From contig NZ_CP130749.1 in assembly GCF_030563405.1 (NCBI RefSeq), forward strand, positions 496,001 through 560,000: a DNA stretch of 64,000 nt, given 5' to 3'. Position 1 is the stretch's first letter. The number at the start of each line of letters is the position of its first letter. This DNA is from Vibrio sp. SNU_ST1 (GTDB taxonomy: Bacteria > Pseudomonadota > Gammaproteobacteria > Enterobacterales > Vibrionaceae). A model generated the notes under the pieces. That model made no database searches and was not told where the DNA came from. It saw only the letters and a program-made list of their open reading frames with translations. A program made the translations under genes and the position numbers. Below, in pieces: positions 37,112-46,344 of the stretch.

Positions 37112-39247
37112 TTAAGGTTCGTAGCGTTGGTTGTCAGCAGGTGATTGATACCATGTTTGGTTCGTGTCACCACCTGATTCCGCGTATTGTTTGAACTCTG
37201 GGTAAGCGGTAACAATATCCACGTACTCTAGAGGCCATTCCCATTCATCGTCGGAAGTCACTATCAGTGCCCAAGGATGATTCTCTGCTGTTTTGAAATA
37301 TTTTCCAATTGTAGGATCACTGTCATCAACACCTAAGCCTGAGTCAAATAGGTTGTCAGTATCAAAGGCCTCGGTTGGAGCTTGGTCGGGTAAGTGAACC
37401 TCCCAGCTACGACCTGGATGCAGAGGTAAGTTTTCACCGTGATAATGCCCAGGAGTTGCGAAAATGAACGGGTCGTAAGGCATATCTGTCCAACTACCTG
37501 TACTTACTCCATCATTTGCTAAAGTAATACCGATTTGGAAGGAGAATTGTTCGTCATTCTTACATCCATTACTGGTACGGTAGAAGGTACAGTCGGTACT
37601 GATTTTCTCTGTAAGGTCGTTAGCAATAATAAAGATCGCCTCGCTACGTCCTTCTTCTAAGTCTAAATCCGTAAAGATGCCGTTGTGTTTCATGTAAGAG
37701 CTGCCGCTATCAACTGATGATGGTGCTAAGTTTGGCAGGCGAATGGCAAACCCGTTTCTGTAGCTTGCCCCTACCGCGGCTAAGCGGCCGTCGATGGTGG
37801 ATTTCACTACTTTTCCATCTTTAAGGATCTCTGTAATTCGGTACATAATTACGGCGTCGTTCATATCGTAGTCCGCTTTATATGGCCAGTTGTCCTCGTA
37901 AGCTAGGGTTGCGTAACCAGAAGCGCTAGGGAAGTAGCGTGCAGTAGCGCCATCGTTGAGAACATCAACTTGAATATCCACCACCTCACCAGATGTAGAA
38001 CCACCAAAGTAGTTCAAATTGGTTTGTTGACTGAATCTAAAACGAGCCCACGTAGTACCAGTCAGCGCGTTGATGTCAACGTTAAGGAATAGATCGTTTT
38101 CGCCCGCAGAAAGTTGGTAGTCGGTAAATACTTGTTCATTGGTACCGTCAAAGCTGCCATCTTGGTTCCAATCGATCCAAGCTGATAGATAGCCCGTTGT
38201 TGAAGCCTCGATTACAACTTTAGAATCAAGCCCTGCTTCTAGTGCGGTTACAAAACCGATACCACCGTTAGCCCATTCATCATCTACGCCAACAGTTTCA
38301 TCAGACTGTGGTGTCACGTAACCATCTAAGTCAGCATCTGGTGGCGTTGTTCCTAACCAAGTTACGCCATCCAATTCATGTCTAGGACCATTGCTTGCTA
38401 ACAGCGTTAGGTAACTATCAGGAGCATCCCCGAAGTCGATGCTTGAATCTTCATCCACAACAGGAGCATTAGCACAACGAGCACCATCATTTTGACCAGA
38501 CGCTGGGCCATTCGACACAAATTCAACCGCAGGAACAATACCAGCATCGATATTGGTAGCGTTGCCTGGAGATAAGTTAATACGGTAGATTTTTCCGTCT
38601 TGGTTTCGAGATACGTAATAATAGCCGTTCACATCAAAGTACCCAGCACCAAACGTACCTAGTTCGCCGGTATCACCGATGTAGGTTTCTGCACCTGTGG
38701 TTGGGTTGAATTGGTACAAACCACCGGAGTTGTTATCAATACCATATAAAGAGCCATCACTAGGGTGGAAGGCAAAATCGGTCAAGTTTACAGTTGCAGG
38801 GCTGCCTGAAATTTTATTTACGGCTACGGTTGCGTTTGAATCGGTATCTAAAGGGGAAAGATCGACAGTGAATAGGCCTTTTCCTTTACGGTATAGGTAA
38901 TAAACGTGATTATAAACATCACCAACATAAAAGGTGTGCTCAGTGGGTAAACCACTGGTATTGATCACTTCTGCTTGGAAATCTTGGCCAAGGCGAACTA
39001 AGCGTTTGTTTGTGGTGTCGTACCCGTAGATATATCGGTCTTCAAAATCAAAACCAACACCATTGATGTTGGCATTCATGCCCGTATCGTCTTCGAGAAG
39101 GGTAGTTGAACCAGTCACTAGGTTTACACCCCAAACTTCGACGGGTTTTGACTGAAAGAGGTATGCCTTGCTTGGACATGTATCGAATGGCGCTGCGTTG
39201 GCGACTAGAGGCGCACTTAATAGCAAACTTAACGTTGTGATTCTCAT
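37112..39247 (-). CDS. Exported LruC-domain protein with GEVED region
   Basis: 711 aa with a signal peptide (MRITTLSLLLSAPLVANA). Residues ~20-250 form a propeller-like repeat region (VWGVNLVTGSTTLLED, IYGYDTTNKRLVRLG). A GEVED-type segment follows (YLSAWIDWNQDGSFDG). Then comes the LruC/DUF4842 signature YEDNWPYKADYDMNDAVIMYR at ~455-475. LruC-domain proteins are large surface or secreted proteins of unknown function. A downstream lipoprotein is on the same strand. Asp-rich loops suggest calcium binding (inference). Confidence 0.85.
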   Translation of the reverse strand: MRITTLSLLLSAPLVANAAPFDTCPSKAYLFQSKPVEVWGVNLVTGSTTLLEDDTGMNANINGVGFDFEDRYIYGYDTTNKRLVRLGQDFQAEVINTSGLPTEHTFYVGDVYNHVYYLYRKGKGLFTVDLSPLDTDSNATVAVNKISGSPATVNLTDFAFHPSDGSLYGIDNNSGGLYQFNPTTGAETYIGDTGELGTFGAGYFDVNGYYYVSRNQDGKIYRINLSPGNATNIDAGIVPAVEFVSNGPASGQNDGARCANAPVVDEDSSIDFGDAPDSYLTLLASNGPRHELDGVTWLGTTPPDADLDGYVTPQSDETVGVDDEWANGGIGFVTALEAGLDSKVVIEASTTGYLSAWIDWNQDGSFDGTNEQVFTDYQLSAGENDLFLNVDINALTGTTWARFRFSQQTNLNYFGGSTSGEVVDIQVDVLNDGATARYFPSASGYATLAYEDNWPYKADYDMNDAVIMYRITEILKDGKVVKSTIDGRLAAVGASYRNGFAIRLPNLAPSSVDSGSSYMKHNGIFTDLDLEEGRSEAIFIIANDLTEKISTDCTFYRTSNGCKNDEQFSFQIGITLANDGVSTGSWTDMPYDPFIFATPGHYHGENLPLHPGRSWEVHLPDQAPTEAFDTDNLFDSGLGVDDSDPTIGKYFKTAENHPWALIVTSDDEWEWPLEYVDIVTAYPEFKQYAESGGDTNQTWYQSPADNQRYEP

Positions 39248-39441
39248 ATCTACATCCTTGTCATGGAAGGTATAGATACTTAATCAAGTTGTATGCCATG
39301 TTTAAGTGTTTGATTATTAGGTGTTTTACCTTCTGTGAGTTGGGTTTTTACTTTTTTCTCAAAATGAGAATTCAAATGAAACCAATCTCTCATCTGTTAT
39401 TTCAAATTGATAAAGACGTTAGCAGGCTAATTTTGAACGAT

Positions 39442-39470
39442 AAAAAGCCCTGACTCGAGGCCAAGGCTTA
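39442..39470 (-). terminator. Intrinsic terminator of moeA-moeB
   Basis: On the minus strand AAGCCTTG pairs with CAGGGCTT (one wobble) and runs into TTTTTA, just past the moeB stop. Confidence 0.6.
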
Positions 39471-39496
39471 GGTGTATAGGAGAGAGAATTGTTCGG

Positions 39497-40246
39497 TTAC
39501 CCACACACTGAGCAATTAGGCATCTTCATTAAGTTCATCTCACGCCAGTTGTGTGACATCGCATCTAGAATTAAAAGTTTGCCTTGCTTGGGTTGCCCAA
39601 ACTTAGCAATTACTTTGATAGCTTCCAAAGCTTGAGCCGCGCCAACCATGCCGACAACCGGAGCCATAACACCCGCTTCAACACAGCTTAGCGCAGCATT
39701 GCCAAATAGAGCACTCAAACATTGGTAACACGGTGCGTCTGCATCCTGATAGGTGAATACGCTAATTTGACCTTCCATGCGAATTGCGGCTCCAGAGACA
39801 AGTGGTGTCTTTGAGGCGTAGCACAAGCGATTAAGTTGATTGCGCGTTTCAACGTTGTCACTGGCATCAAGAACAAGCGAGTGCGTTTCAATCAACTTTT
39901 CAAGCGCTTGGTCATCAAGCCTGTGGTCGACAGTTTCAATTGTCAGATGAGGGTTCAATACCTGCAGCGACTCGGCTGCCGAATTGACTTTCTTCTTACC
40001 AATATCAGCATCGGTATGAAGCACTTGTCGCTGCAAATTCGAAAGTTCGACATCATCATCATCGATAAGAGTCAGCTTACCTATGCCCGCAGTTGCAAGG
40101 TATTGAGCAGAAGCACAACCTAAGCCTCCTGCACCTAACACCAAGATCGAACTCTGCTTAAGTGCTTCTTGGCCTTCAAAATCAAACTGTTTAAGGATGA
40201 TTTGGCGGTTGTAACGAAGCATCTCTGCGTCAGACAGTATTTCCAT
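39497..40246 (-). CDS. moeB: Molybdopterin-synthase adenylyltransferase MoeB
   Basis: 249 aa from ATG at 40246, with GAGG before it. ThiF/MoeB fold: nucleotide loop GAGGLGCASAQYLA, DDDDVELSNLQRQ, and CYQCL and CSVCG for zinc. It adenylates the C terminus of MoaD for molybdopterin synthesis. Starts 11 bp after moeA, one operon. Confidence 0.94.
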   Translation of the reverse strand: MEILSDAEMLRYNRQIILKQFDFEGQEALKQSSILVLGAGGLGCASAQYLATAGIGKLTLIDDDDVELSNLQRQVLHTDADIGKKKVNSAAESLQVLNPHLTIETVDHRLDDQALEKLIETHSLVLDASDNVETRNQLNRLCYASKTPLVSGAAIRMEGQISVFTYQDADAPCYQCLSALFGNAALSCVEAGVMAPVVGMVGAAQALEAIKVIAKFGQPKQGKLLILDAMSHNWREMNLMKMPNCSVCG

Positions 40247-40257
40247 CACAAGCCTCG

Positions 40258-41493
40258 TTAGTAAAGCGTCGAGTTAAACAGCTGAATTTGAACCGTTTCA
40301 CCCACTTCTACACGTCCGCGTTCGCGCTCTAGTACCACAAAGCAGTTTGCTAGACTCATAGAACGGAAAGCACCTGAACTTTGGTTACCCGTTGTTTCTA
40401 CAACAAACTGACCGTTTTCAATGGTGTAAATACCACGCTGATAATCAGTACGGCCTGGGCCTTTTTTGAATGCAGACTTGGTTATAGCAGGAATAGATTC
40501 TGGCGCTGTCCACGCAGTATGACCCGCAAGCTTAGCCAGCATAGGTTGAACCAGTACGTACATCGTCATCATCGCTGATACTGGGTTACCCGGTAGGCCA
40601 CAGAACCACGCGTTATCTAATTCACCGAATGCGAACGGTTTGCCCGGTTTGATTGCCAGTTTCCAGAAGCCGATTTGGCCGATCTCTTCCAAAATGTCTT
40701 TGGTGTAATCCGCCTCACCAACACTCACGCCACCAGAAGTCACAACTACATCTGCTATTTGCTGTGCTTTTTCGAAGGTTTCTTTAAGCGTCGCAGGACA
40801 ATCTGGGATGATACCTAGGTCGATTGCTTCACAGCCAAAGGCTTCGATTAATGGTTTAATACCGTAACGGTTACTGTCGTAGATCTGACCGTCTTCAAGA
40901 GGTTGACCTAATGGTTTTAGTTCATCGCCAGTAGAGAAGAAAGCGACTTTAGGCTTGTGTAACACAGTTACGTGACTCACACCCAATGAAGCAATCATTG
41001 GAATGTCGCGAGGTGTTAAACGTTCGCCGCGGCTGAGAACGATATCACCTTGCTTGATGTCGTCACCGGTAGGACGAATGCTGTTGTTTAGCTTAATATC
41101 ATCTTGTTGGATTTCAACGCCTGCGTCTGTTTCACGCGTGTTTTCTTGCATCACGACCGCATCACACCCTTTTGGGATTTTTGCGCCTGTCATAATGCGA
41201 ATACAAGTGTTCGTTGGCCACTCGCCTTCAAATGGTTGGCCTGCGAAGGACTTGCCTGCCAAAGGTAGTACTTTACCGTTCTTTAGATCGGCTAAACGCA
41301 GTGCGTAGCCATCCATTGCTGAGTTATCAAAAGGAGGTACGAAAATAGGGGATAGAATATCTTCAGCAAGTACGTAACCCAATGCATCCGCCAGTGGCAG
41401 TGATAAAGTCGTTTGAATCGGTTTAATTGGTGATAGCAGCTTATCTAGTGCTTCTTCAATTGGCATCAAGCCCGGAGCGTCGCAACAGCCCAT
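40258..41493 (-). CDS. moeA: Molybdopterin molybdenumtransferase MoeA
   Basis: 411 aa from MGCCDAPGLMPIEEAL; a longer frame to 41550 is less likely, and AAGGAT precedes this ATG. Shows FDNSAMDGYAL, MTGAKIPKGCDAVV, FFSTGDELKPLG, SGGVSVGEADYT and GLPGNPVSAM. Inserts molybdate into adenylylated molybdopterin. Divergent from folE. Confidence 0.96.
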   Translation of the reverse strand: MGCCDAPGLMPIEEALDKLLSPIKPIQTTLSLPLADALGYVLAEDILSPIFVPPFDNSAMDGYALRLADLKNGKVLPLAGKSFAGQPFEGEWPTNTCIRIMTGAKIPKGCDAVVMQENTRETDAGVEIQQDDIKLNNSIRPTGDDIKQGDIVLSRGERLTPRDIPMIASLGVSHVTVLHKPKVAFFSTGDELKPLGQPLEDGQIYDSNRYGIKPLIEAFGCEAIDLGIIPDCPATLKETFEKAQQIADVVVTSGGVSVGEADYTKDILEEIGQIGFWKLAIKPGKPFAFGELDNAWFCGLPGNPVSAMMTMYVLVQPMLAKLAGHTAWTAPESIPAITKSAFKKGPGRTDYQRGIYTIENGQFVVETTGNQSSGAFRSMSLANCFVVLERERGRVEVGETVQIQLFNSTLY

Positions 41494-41709
41494 AATTGAA
41501 ATCCTTTGGTCGTTATTATTTTGATTTAGTGGTTGGCAATGGTGGCTCAATAATTATCAAATCACGGTTGTTCGCCAACGAAATTGCAGCCACTTTAGCA
41601 TAGTTTAAGCCCCGTAAATAATGACCTCCCTTAAAATATGGGTGTATTTATTCAAAATTACGAGTATCCTTGTTTGCCATCCAGAAGGGGTATTAAAAGA
41701 GGAAGTTCA

Positions 41710-42363
41710 ATGTCAGGTCTTAGCGAATCAGCGAAGTTGGTTAAAGATGCGCTAGCAAGCCGCGGATTAGAGACACCAATGCGTCCTAACCAGGTTAGCC
41801 GAGAAGAGAAAAAGGAACGAATCGAACACCATATGCGTGAGATTCTCACTCTCCTTGAACTTGATCTTGCCGATGACAGTCTGGAAGAAACACCACAACG
41901 TATTGCGAAAATGTATGTGGATGAGATTTTCTCTGGTTTGGATTACGCCAATTTTCCTAAAATCACCGTGATCGAAAACAAGATGGGTGTTCGTGAGATG
42001 GTACGAGTAAAAGACATTACCGTAACTAGCACATGTGAGCATCACTTAGTCACCATTGATGGTAAAACCGCAGTAGCTTACATTCCGCAAGGTAAGATCA
42101 TTGGTCTTTCGAAGATCAACCGAATCGTTCGTTTTTTTGCTCAACGTCCTCAAGTTCAAGAACGTATGACGCAGCAAATCCTTGTAGCATTGCAAACCCT
42201 ACTAGAAACGGATGATGTTGCTGTCACCATGGATGCGGTTCATTACTGCGTAAAATCTCGTGGTGTTATGGACGCAACCAGCGAAACGACGACAACAGCA
42301 CTGGGTGGTATCTTCAGATCAAACCCAGCAACGCGCCACGAATTCTTACACGGCCTGCGTTAA
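41710..42363 (+). CDS. folE: GTP cyclohydrolase I
   Basis: 217 aa from [15 protein letters not shown] with AGAGGAAG before it. Zinc and catalytic residues are present in [13 protein letters not shown] and HYCVKSRG, plus [20 protein letters not shown]. It converts GTP to dihydroneopterin triphosphate, the first step of folate synthesis. A terminator follows. Confidence 0.97.
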   Translation: MSGLSESAKLVKDALASRGLETPMRPNQVSREEKKERIEHHMREILTLLELDLADDSLEETPQRIAKMYVDEIFSGLDYANFPKITVIENKMGVREMVRVKDITVTSTCEHHLVTIDGKTAVAYIPQGKIIGLSKINRIVRFFAQRPQVQERMTQQILVALQTLLETDDVAVTMDAVHYCVKSRGVMDATSETTTTALGGIFRSNPATRHEFLHGLR

Positions 42364-42432
42364 TACGTTTCGTTATTTGATAAGCTCGATTTAGCCTCTG
42401 TAAATTGATGTTCGTTGAAAATAAATTTTCTA

Positions 42433-42458
42433 AGCCTCGCTTTTTGCGGGGCTTTTTT
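42433..42458 (+). terminator. Intrinsic terminator after folE
   Basis: AGCCTCGC and GCGGGGCT (one wobble), loop TTTTT, then TTTTTT. Confidence 0.85.
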
Positions 42459-42496
42459 GTACTTGTAATGAAGTAAACGGCAAAGACCGCGAATGT

Positions 42497-42802
42497 CGTC
42501 ATTCCCTAGAGTGAAGAATGAGCGACTCATTCACTTTTGTCATTCCCTAAAGTGAGGAACGAACGTAATAGGGAATCTGTTTTGATTAGGTGTTTATTAG
42601 TGTGGTTAGCGGGAGATCCCCGACTCAGTCGTTCCTCCTTCTCGAGGATGACGGCGAGTGAGGTAAAATACGAGGGTGGGGGTTCAGTGTGTATGCTACG
42701 CCAGCCTTTTAGAAGCAAACGCTGATGATCTTGCAGAATGAGCGACTTAGTCCCTTTCGTCATTCCCTAAAGTGAGGAACGAGCGTAATAGGGAATCTGC
42801 AT
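42497..42802. repeat. Cluster of REP-like palindromic repeats
   Basis: Two near-identical 64-bp units at 42516-42579 and 42736-42799, exactly 220 bp apart. Each contains ATTCCCTA and TAGGGAAT as hairpin arms around AAGTGAGGAACGA. A partial copy is at 42500-42515. The stretch between, with GGGAGATCCCCGACTCAGTC and TTCTCGAGGATGACGG, resembles another common Vibrio intergenic palindrome. No coding gene is supported here. Confidence 0.8.
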
Positions 42803-42890
42803 TTTCGATGTGGGTTGGTTGGAACGGAAATTAGATGCGCTCTACAGAATCTATAAAGCGCAAATTTGGGTACAGCAGCTGGTGGAGTGC

Positions 42891-43472
42891 TTAAGAAAGA
42901 TTAAACAAACGCTTAAAGCGGTGAACAAAACCGGCCGGCTTGTTCTCAGCTTGATAGGTGTTCAAACCATCATAAAAACTTGCCATGAACTCTACGCGTA
43001 TCTCATCACCGGTGTTTCTCGATACGCGAGACAGTAGCGCAGCGGCTACTGCAGCGTGATCATTGGCTAAGCTGTAATCCATTCCTAGCCGCCCCTGAAC
43101 GAACAACCACAAATGAGTGATTAACTTTAACTGCTGAGCGTTAGAGTTTTGAAACTTGTCGCTGTGCTCAGTGCCCACTGTAGTATCGAATACATTTTGC
43201 ATTGCCTCATTCGCTTCTTTATTGCTTTCAAAGCGATAGCTTGCATCGATATGTACCTTGGTTAACAGGCCAAGCAACGTCTGACGTGCAGAGTTGTCCG
43301 GTTTGTTCTCGCAAGCGTGTCTAAACAGAGCATGGTTTTCATCAATAAATGACTTTAACTCTTTTTCATAACCAGTCGTCAGCGCTTTGACTGAATCGAG
43401 ACCTGCGCGCTGCAAACAGGCTTCGAGCTTAGTTTGGCGCTGAGGTTCAGTCTGAGTTTGGATCTCAGTCAT
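42891..43472 (-). CDS. Hypothetical protein coupled to YaeQ (193 aa)
   Basis: Not recognised. 193 aa, soluble, mostly helical and without a signal or membrane segment. Basic C terminus (VHRFKRLFNLS). Its ATG overlaps the end of the yaeQ-like gene by 8 bp, so translation is coupled. A role with YaeQ is inferred from this overlap only. Confidence 0.7.
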   Translation of the reverse strand: MTEIQTQTEPQRQTKLEACLQRAGLDSVKALTTGYEKELKSFIDENHALFRHACENKPDNSARQTLLGLLTKVHIDASYRFESNKEANEAMQNVFDTTVGTEHSDKFQNSNAQQLKLITHLWLFVQGRLGMDYSLANDHAAVAAALLSRVSRNTGDEIRVEFMASFYDGLNTYQAENKPAGFVHRFKRLFNLS

Positions 43473-44004
43473 TACTCTGTAGCTCTTCCCACGTGACTTC
43501 TGCAGATTGAGTGTCGCTGTTTACAAACGCAGAGTTACCCGACAGCATTACTGAAAGGTCCATAGTACGTTGTGTCATCGCTGCTAGTTGCTCAATACCA
43601 TCGTTGTCTAGACGAACGATCTGAGCTTTCAGGTAACCGAATTTACCTTTGTTCTGTTCCCACCAAACATTCGATTTAGTGTTGAAGCTAAACACGCTCA
43701 CAGACTTAGATAGGCGAGTCGCTTTCTTAACACGTTCTGGATCGGGTTCGCCCACATCAATCCACTCTAAGATTTGGTCATCTAACGACTTCTGCCATAA
43801 ATCCGGTTCTTCAATGCTAGACAATCCTTTAGTGAACTCAAGTTCAGGAGATGCATTGATACAGAAAGCAATGATACGCGCCATCATGCGCTGTTCTGTT
43901 TCAGAAGGGTGTTGTGCAACCGTTAGATTAAAAGAGTCGTAATAGTCGCGATTCATATCGGTTAAAGAGATACGAAACTTATAGATTGTGGGTTTTAGAG
44001 CCAT
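43465..44004 (-). CDS. yaeQ: YaeQ-family protein
   Basis: About 179 aa from MALKPTIYKFRISLTDMNRD, the classic YaeQ opening; six codons upstream are not used. The family has a nuclease-like (PD-(D/E)XK-type) fold reported from structures, but its function is unsettled. Conserved GEPDPERVKKA and WWEQNKGKF are present. The downstream gene overlaps it. Confidence 0.92.
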   Translation of the reverse strand: MALKPTIYKFRISLTDMNRDYYDSFNLTVAQHPSETEQRMMARIIAFCINASPELEFTKGLSSIEEPDLWQKSLDDQILEWIDVGEPDPERVKKATRLSKSVSVFSFNTKSNVWWEQNKGKFGYLKAQIVRLDNDGIEQLAAMTQRTMDLSVMLSGNSAFVNSDTQSAEVTWEELQSND

Positions 44005-44445
44005 GTGATGTAAGGGTTCCAATCGGATGAGGTGTACTATAGGTGTACCAATGAGTTTTTTGAAATCACAGCCTATAGATAAGTTGTGCCTAGTATAAAC
44101 GAAGTAGAACAGTTAGCTAGCAAGAAGAAATTTTAAGTAATACTTGATTTAACGGTTGCCCCAAATTGACTGATAGTAAGTCGTTATTTTCTTTCGAGTG
44201 AGTTTCATTAAAATCATTAGATTATGATAAATAGAAAAATCAGATGGCGACAACTCTCTGTTTTTTTTGAAATAGATAGCACTCATTAAGTTAATTGGTC
44301 TGAGTTTATGGTTAAAATGATGTTTCTGACAGTAAATGTGCGGATTGTTCTATTTACGTGCATACCATCAACTTTTGCGAATTGACAATTCCAGTCTAAA
44401 TATCTAAAAAACATCTAGAGTTTATGCAATTTGAGAAGTATTGAT
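44005..44445. other. Intergenic region upstream of the first unknown gene pair
   Basis: 441 bp, AT-rich, no supported gene. CATTAAAATCAT at 44208-44219 resembles TATTAAAATCAT just upstream of the paralogous pair (about 45956), perhaps a shared promoter element. Weak evidence. Confidence 0.35.
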
Positions 44446-44790
44446 ATGGCAACTATTGGTGTTTGTGAAATAAAAAACATGCAGCTTAGTAAGAGAAGCA
44501 AGAGAGATGTAGCTGATATTAAGTCGATTATGGAATCAGGGAACCTCTTAGCAGGAGTTCTAGCGGCAACTCCATTTTATTTTATCTTTGGCACACCAAG
44601 TGTCACGAAAAGCCCGTTTGAAACGATGATAACAATCAGAGAAAATGACTGGGATACGTTTGGTCAAGCGATGTTGAGTTCAAGCTCTTATACTCGAAAT
44701 GCGATCCTTAAAATAGCAATGGAACGTGAGATATTCACAAATGGAGAGGAACAAAAGTTCTGGGGGTGTGTGGTTGAATTATCGAAGTAA
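44446..44790 (+). CDS. Unknown protein A1 of paralogous pair 1 (114 aa)
   Basis: From MATIGVCEIKNMQ, with GAGAAG upstream. No known family. A central hydrophobic-aromatic patch (LAATPFYFIFGTP) may dip into a membrane. It ends in GEEQKFWGCVVELSK. The same arrangement (VPFFQIFAGRD, GEERKFWECV) occurs in the gene at 45997, so the two are paralogues. It overlaps an exported-protein gene. Cytoplasmic or inner-membrane-associated by sequence. Confidence 0.7.
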   Translation: MATIGVCEIKNMQLSKRSKRDVADIKSIMESGNLLAGVLAATPFYFIFGTPSVTKSPFETMITIRENDWDTFGQAMLSSSSYTRNAILKIAMEREIFTNGEEQKFWGCVVELSK

Positions 44791-45229
44791 GGTTTTAATA
44801 GCTCTTTCGTTGTTATCTGGTTGTGCCTATAGCCAAACAAGTGTGGAGAGCCTAGAGAAACAGTGGTTACAGAGAATCGATTTTTGTATTGAGTTAGCTC
44901 AGAAAAACGAAGTCCCGTTTCCAAAGTCTGATTGGTTTCAATCACTCTCGATTGAAGACAAAAAGAGCGTAGCTAGCTACATTGCGAACTACAATGACAG
45001 ACAATGTTCACACTTCGAAACTGAAGCTTTGCTCAAAGCTATTCAAGAGCAGGATGCCCAAGAGGTATTCGATAGAAACGCTGTCGATTTAATACCTCTT
45101 GAAGAGCAAACGTCGGAAAGAATGAAAAATATAGACGTGATTAAGGTCATGGAACTTCAGAAACGCTTTAGTGAACCATTTAGTACTCGCTATGTGATGG
45201 AAGAGCAGGGTTGGTATCCCCCGCAATAA
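44774..45229 (+). CDS. Unknown lipoprotein B1 of paralogous pair 1 (~151 aa)
   Basis: Start chosen at TTG 44774, which has a G5 run 7 nt upstream; GTG at 44768 is the alternative. It overlaps A1 by about 17 bp. Lipoprotein signal with LLSGC. The mature part has RIDFCIEL, then WFQSL...KK and a second Cys, ending RFSEPF. The B2 protein (46334) has the matching pattern VDLC, WFNNL...KK, C, HFSQPF. Function unknown. Confidence 0.65.
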   Translation: MNYRSKVLIALSLLSGCAYSQTSVESLEKQWLQRIDFCIELAQKNEVPFPKSDWFQSLSIEDKKSVASYIANYNDRQCSHFETEALLKAIQEQDAQEVFDRNAVDLIPLEEQTSERMKNIDVIKVMELQKRFSEPFSTRYVMEEQGWYPPQ

Positions 45230-45266
45230 GTCGATCTGTGAACAATAGAAATTGACCGTTAAAGGC

Positions 45267-45298
45267 TAATGCCGTTCGCTCTTAAGTGAACGGCATTA
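45267..45298 (+). terminator. Hairpin after pair 1
   Basis: TAATGCCGTTC and GAACGGCATTA are 11-bp perfect arms with a 10-nt loop. It has no strong T-run. It directly abuts the left 27-bp direct repeat. Confidence 0.55.
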
Positions 45299-45325
45299 CA
45301 GCAGAGGCTGGCTATTTTTAGAAAG
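45299..45325. repeat. Left copy of 27-bp direct repeat (candidate att)
   Basis: CAGCAGAGGCTGGCTATTTT then one mismatched base and AGAAAG. Identical except for that base to 47574-47600. The right copy belongs to the csp terminator; here the left hairpin arm is missing, so this copy is ectopic. Confidence 0.65.
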
Positions 45326-45442
45326 ATGTTTACCACTCTGTTCGCTTCTGTTTCTTTACGAATCGAAACAGTGCTCCGTGTGACTTTAGCTGCATTTATT
45401 CTGGCTGTGATTGCTGTGAGCTTAATTCTCAAATATTGCTGA
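45326..45442 (+). CDS. Possible 38-aa membrane peptide
   Basis: A short frame from ATG 45326. It has a basic N-terminal half and then one hydrophobic helix (TLAAFILAVIAVSLILKYC). It begins directly after the direct repeat. No good ribosome site. Could be a remnant of a longer gene or chance. Confidence 0.3.
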   Translation: MFTTLFASVSLRIETVLRVTLAAFILAVIAVSLILKYC

Positions 45443-45461
45443 ATGAGCTTAAAATTTAGGA

Positions 45462-45785
45462 CTACCAGACGTAGAACTTAAAACAGAGCATAATGAAAAT
45501 AGCGGTAATGATTCCTAGCCAGCCTAATGTTCGAGTGACTACTTCAGGTGATTGACCATTAAAATGGGGGAGCAAGATAGCGCCTAACGAAACAAGTGGC
45601 AGAAAGCCGTAGAGCTGGCCATCATACTTGGTCGTCATTACTGGGAAAGGGGGAATAATCTTGTAAACAAACAGGTATACAAGATAAACCGACATGGCGA
45701 TAGATGCTTGTTTTTTGCTGGTATCACTTCCAGACCAAAATAAAAAATAGACAGCTAAAGCTAAGAAAGATAATAGGTCAATCAT
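45462..45785 (-). CDS. Small multi-pass membrane protein (107 aa)
   Basis: Not recognised. About four hydrophobic segments (residues ~4-20, 28-45, 58-75, 85-105). No motif. Lies between the direct repeats on the opposite strand to the gene pairs, so may be cargo of the putative element. Confidence 0.6.
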   Translation of the reverse strand: MIDLLSFLALAVYFLFWSGSDTSKKQASIAMSVYLVYLFVYKIIPPFPVMTTKYDGQLYGFLPLVSLGAILLPHFNGQSPEVVTRTLGWLGIITAIFIMLCFKFYVW

Positions 45786-45996
45786 ATAATTATTGAGCTC
45801 AGAGGCTGCGGTATCTAAAGGAAGATTATTTCAGTTTGTTCGATTAGCGACAAGTCTTATGTATAAATTAAGTTTGATTAGTGTTTATGAGCTACTTTTA
45901 GTCACTATCACTACTAATTTGGTGCGGATGTCACCTTCATTTTGTTTGTTTTTTTATTAAAATCATAGACCTAATTTTTAAGGCGAGTTATAGATT

Positions 45997-46344
45997 ATGG
46001 TTAAAGGCGAGTTTTGTCGTGTTGAAGGTTTTAAGCCATCAGCCCGTACGCAGGAATACATTGAACAAATGAACCACATCACAGACATGAGCTCTGTTCT
46101 AGACAAGATCATTAAGGCAGTTCCTTTCTTCCAAATCTTTGCTGGCCGCGACTCTTATAAAGGTGTTGCTATTGCATCTGCGTCATATAATGCAACTACC
46201 TATGATTGGGTGTTGTATCAAGATGCCGTGGCAGCAGTTGGGGCTCTTGAGCGAAGCAGGTTAGTGCAACTTTCAGGAATGGCAGCACTAAATACTCATG
46301 GGGAAGAGCGCAAGTTTTGGGAGTGCGTTCATAATGCGTTGTAG
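45997..46344 (+). CDS. Unknown protein A2 of paralogous pair 2 (115 aa)
   Basis: Paralogue of A1 (44446): same length, central VPFFQIFAGRD, C-terminal GEERKFWECV. The N-terminal halves differ strongly, with a Cys near residue 7 in both. No signal. AAGGCGAG lies upstream. The stop overlaps the start of B2 by 11 bp. Confidence 0.7.
   Translation: MVKGEFCRVEGFKPSARTQEYIEQMNHITDMSSVLDKIIKAVPFFQIFAGRDSYKGVAIASASYNATTYDWVLYQDAVAAVGALERSRLVQLSGMAALNTHGEERKFWECVHNAL

Noticed and set aside
42537..43037. Short frames on both strands over the repeats and the end of the 193-aa gene
   Set aside because: They are made of REP-like palindromes or lie antisense to the 193-aa gene; no ribosome sites.
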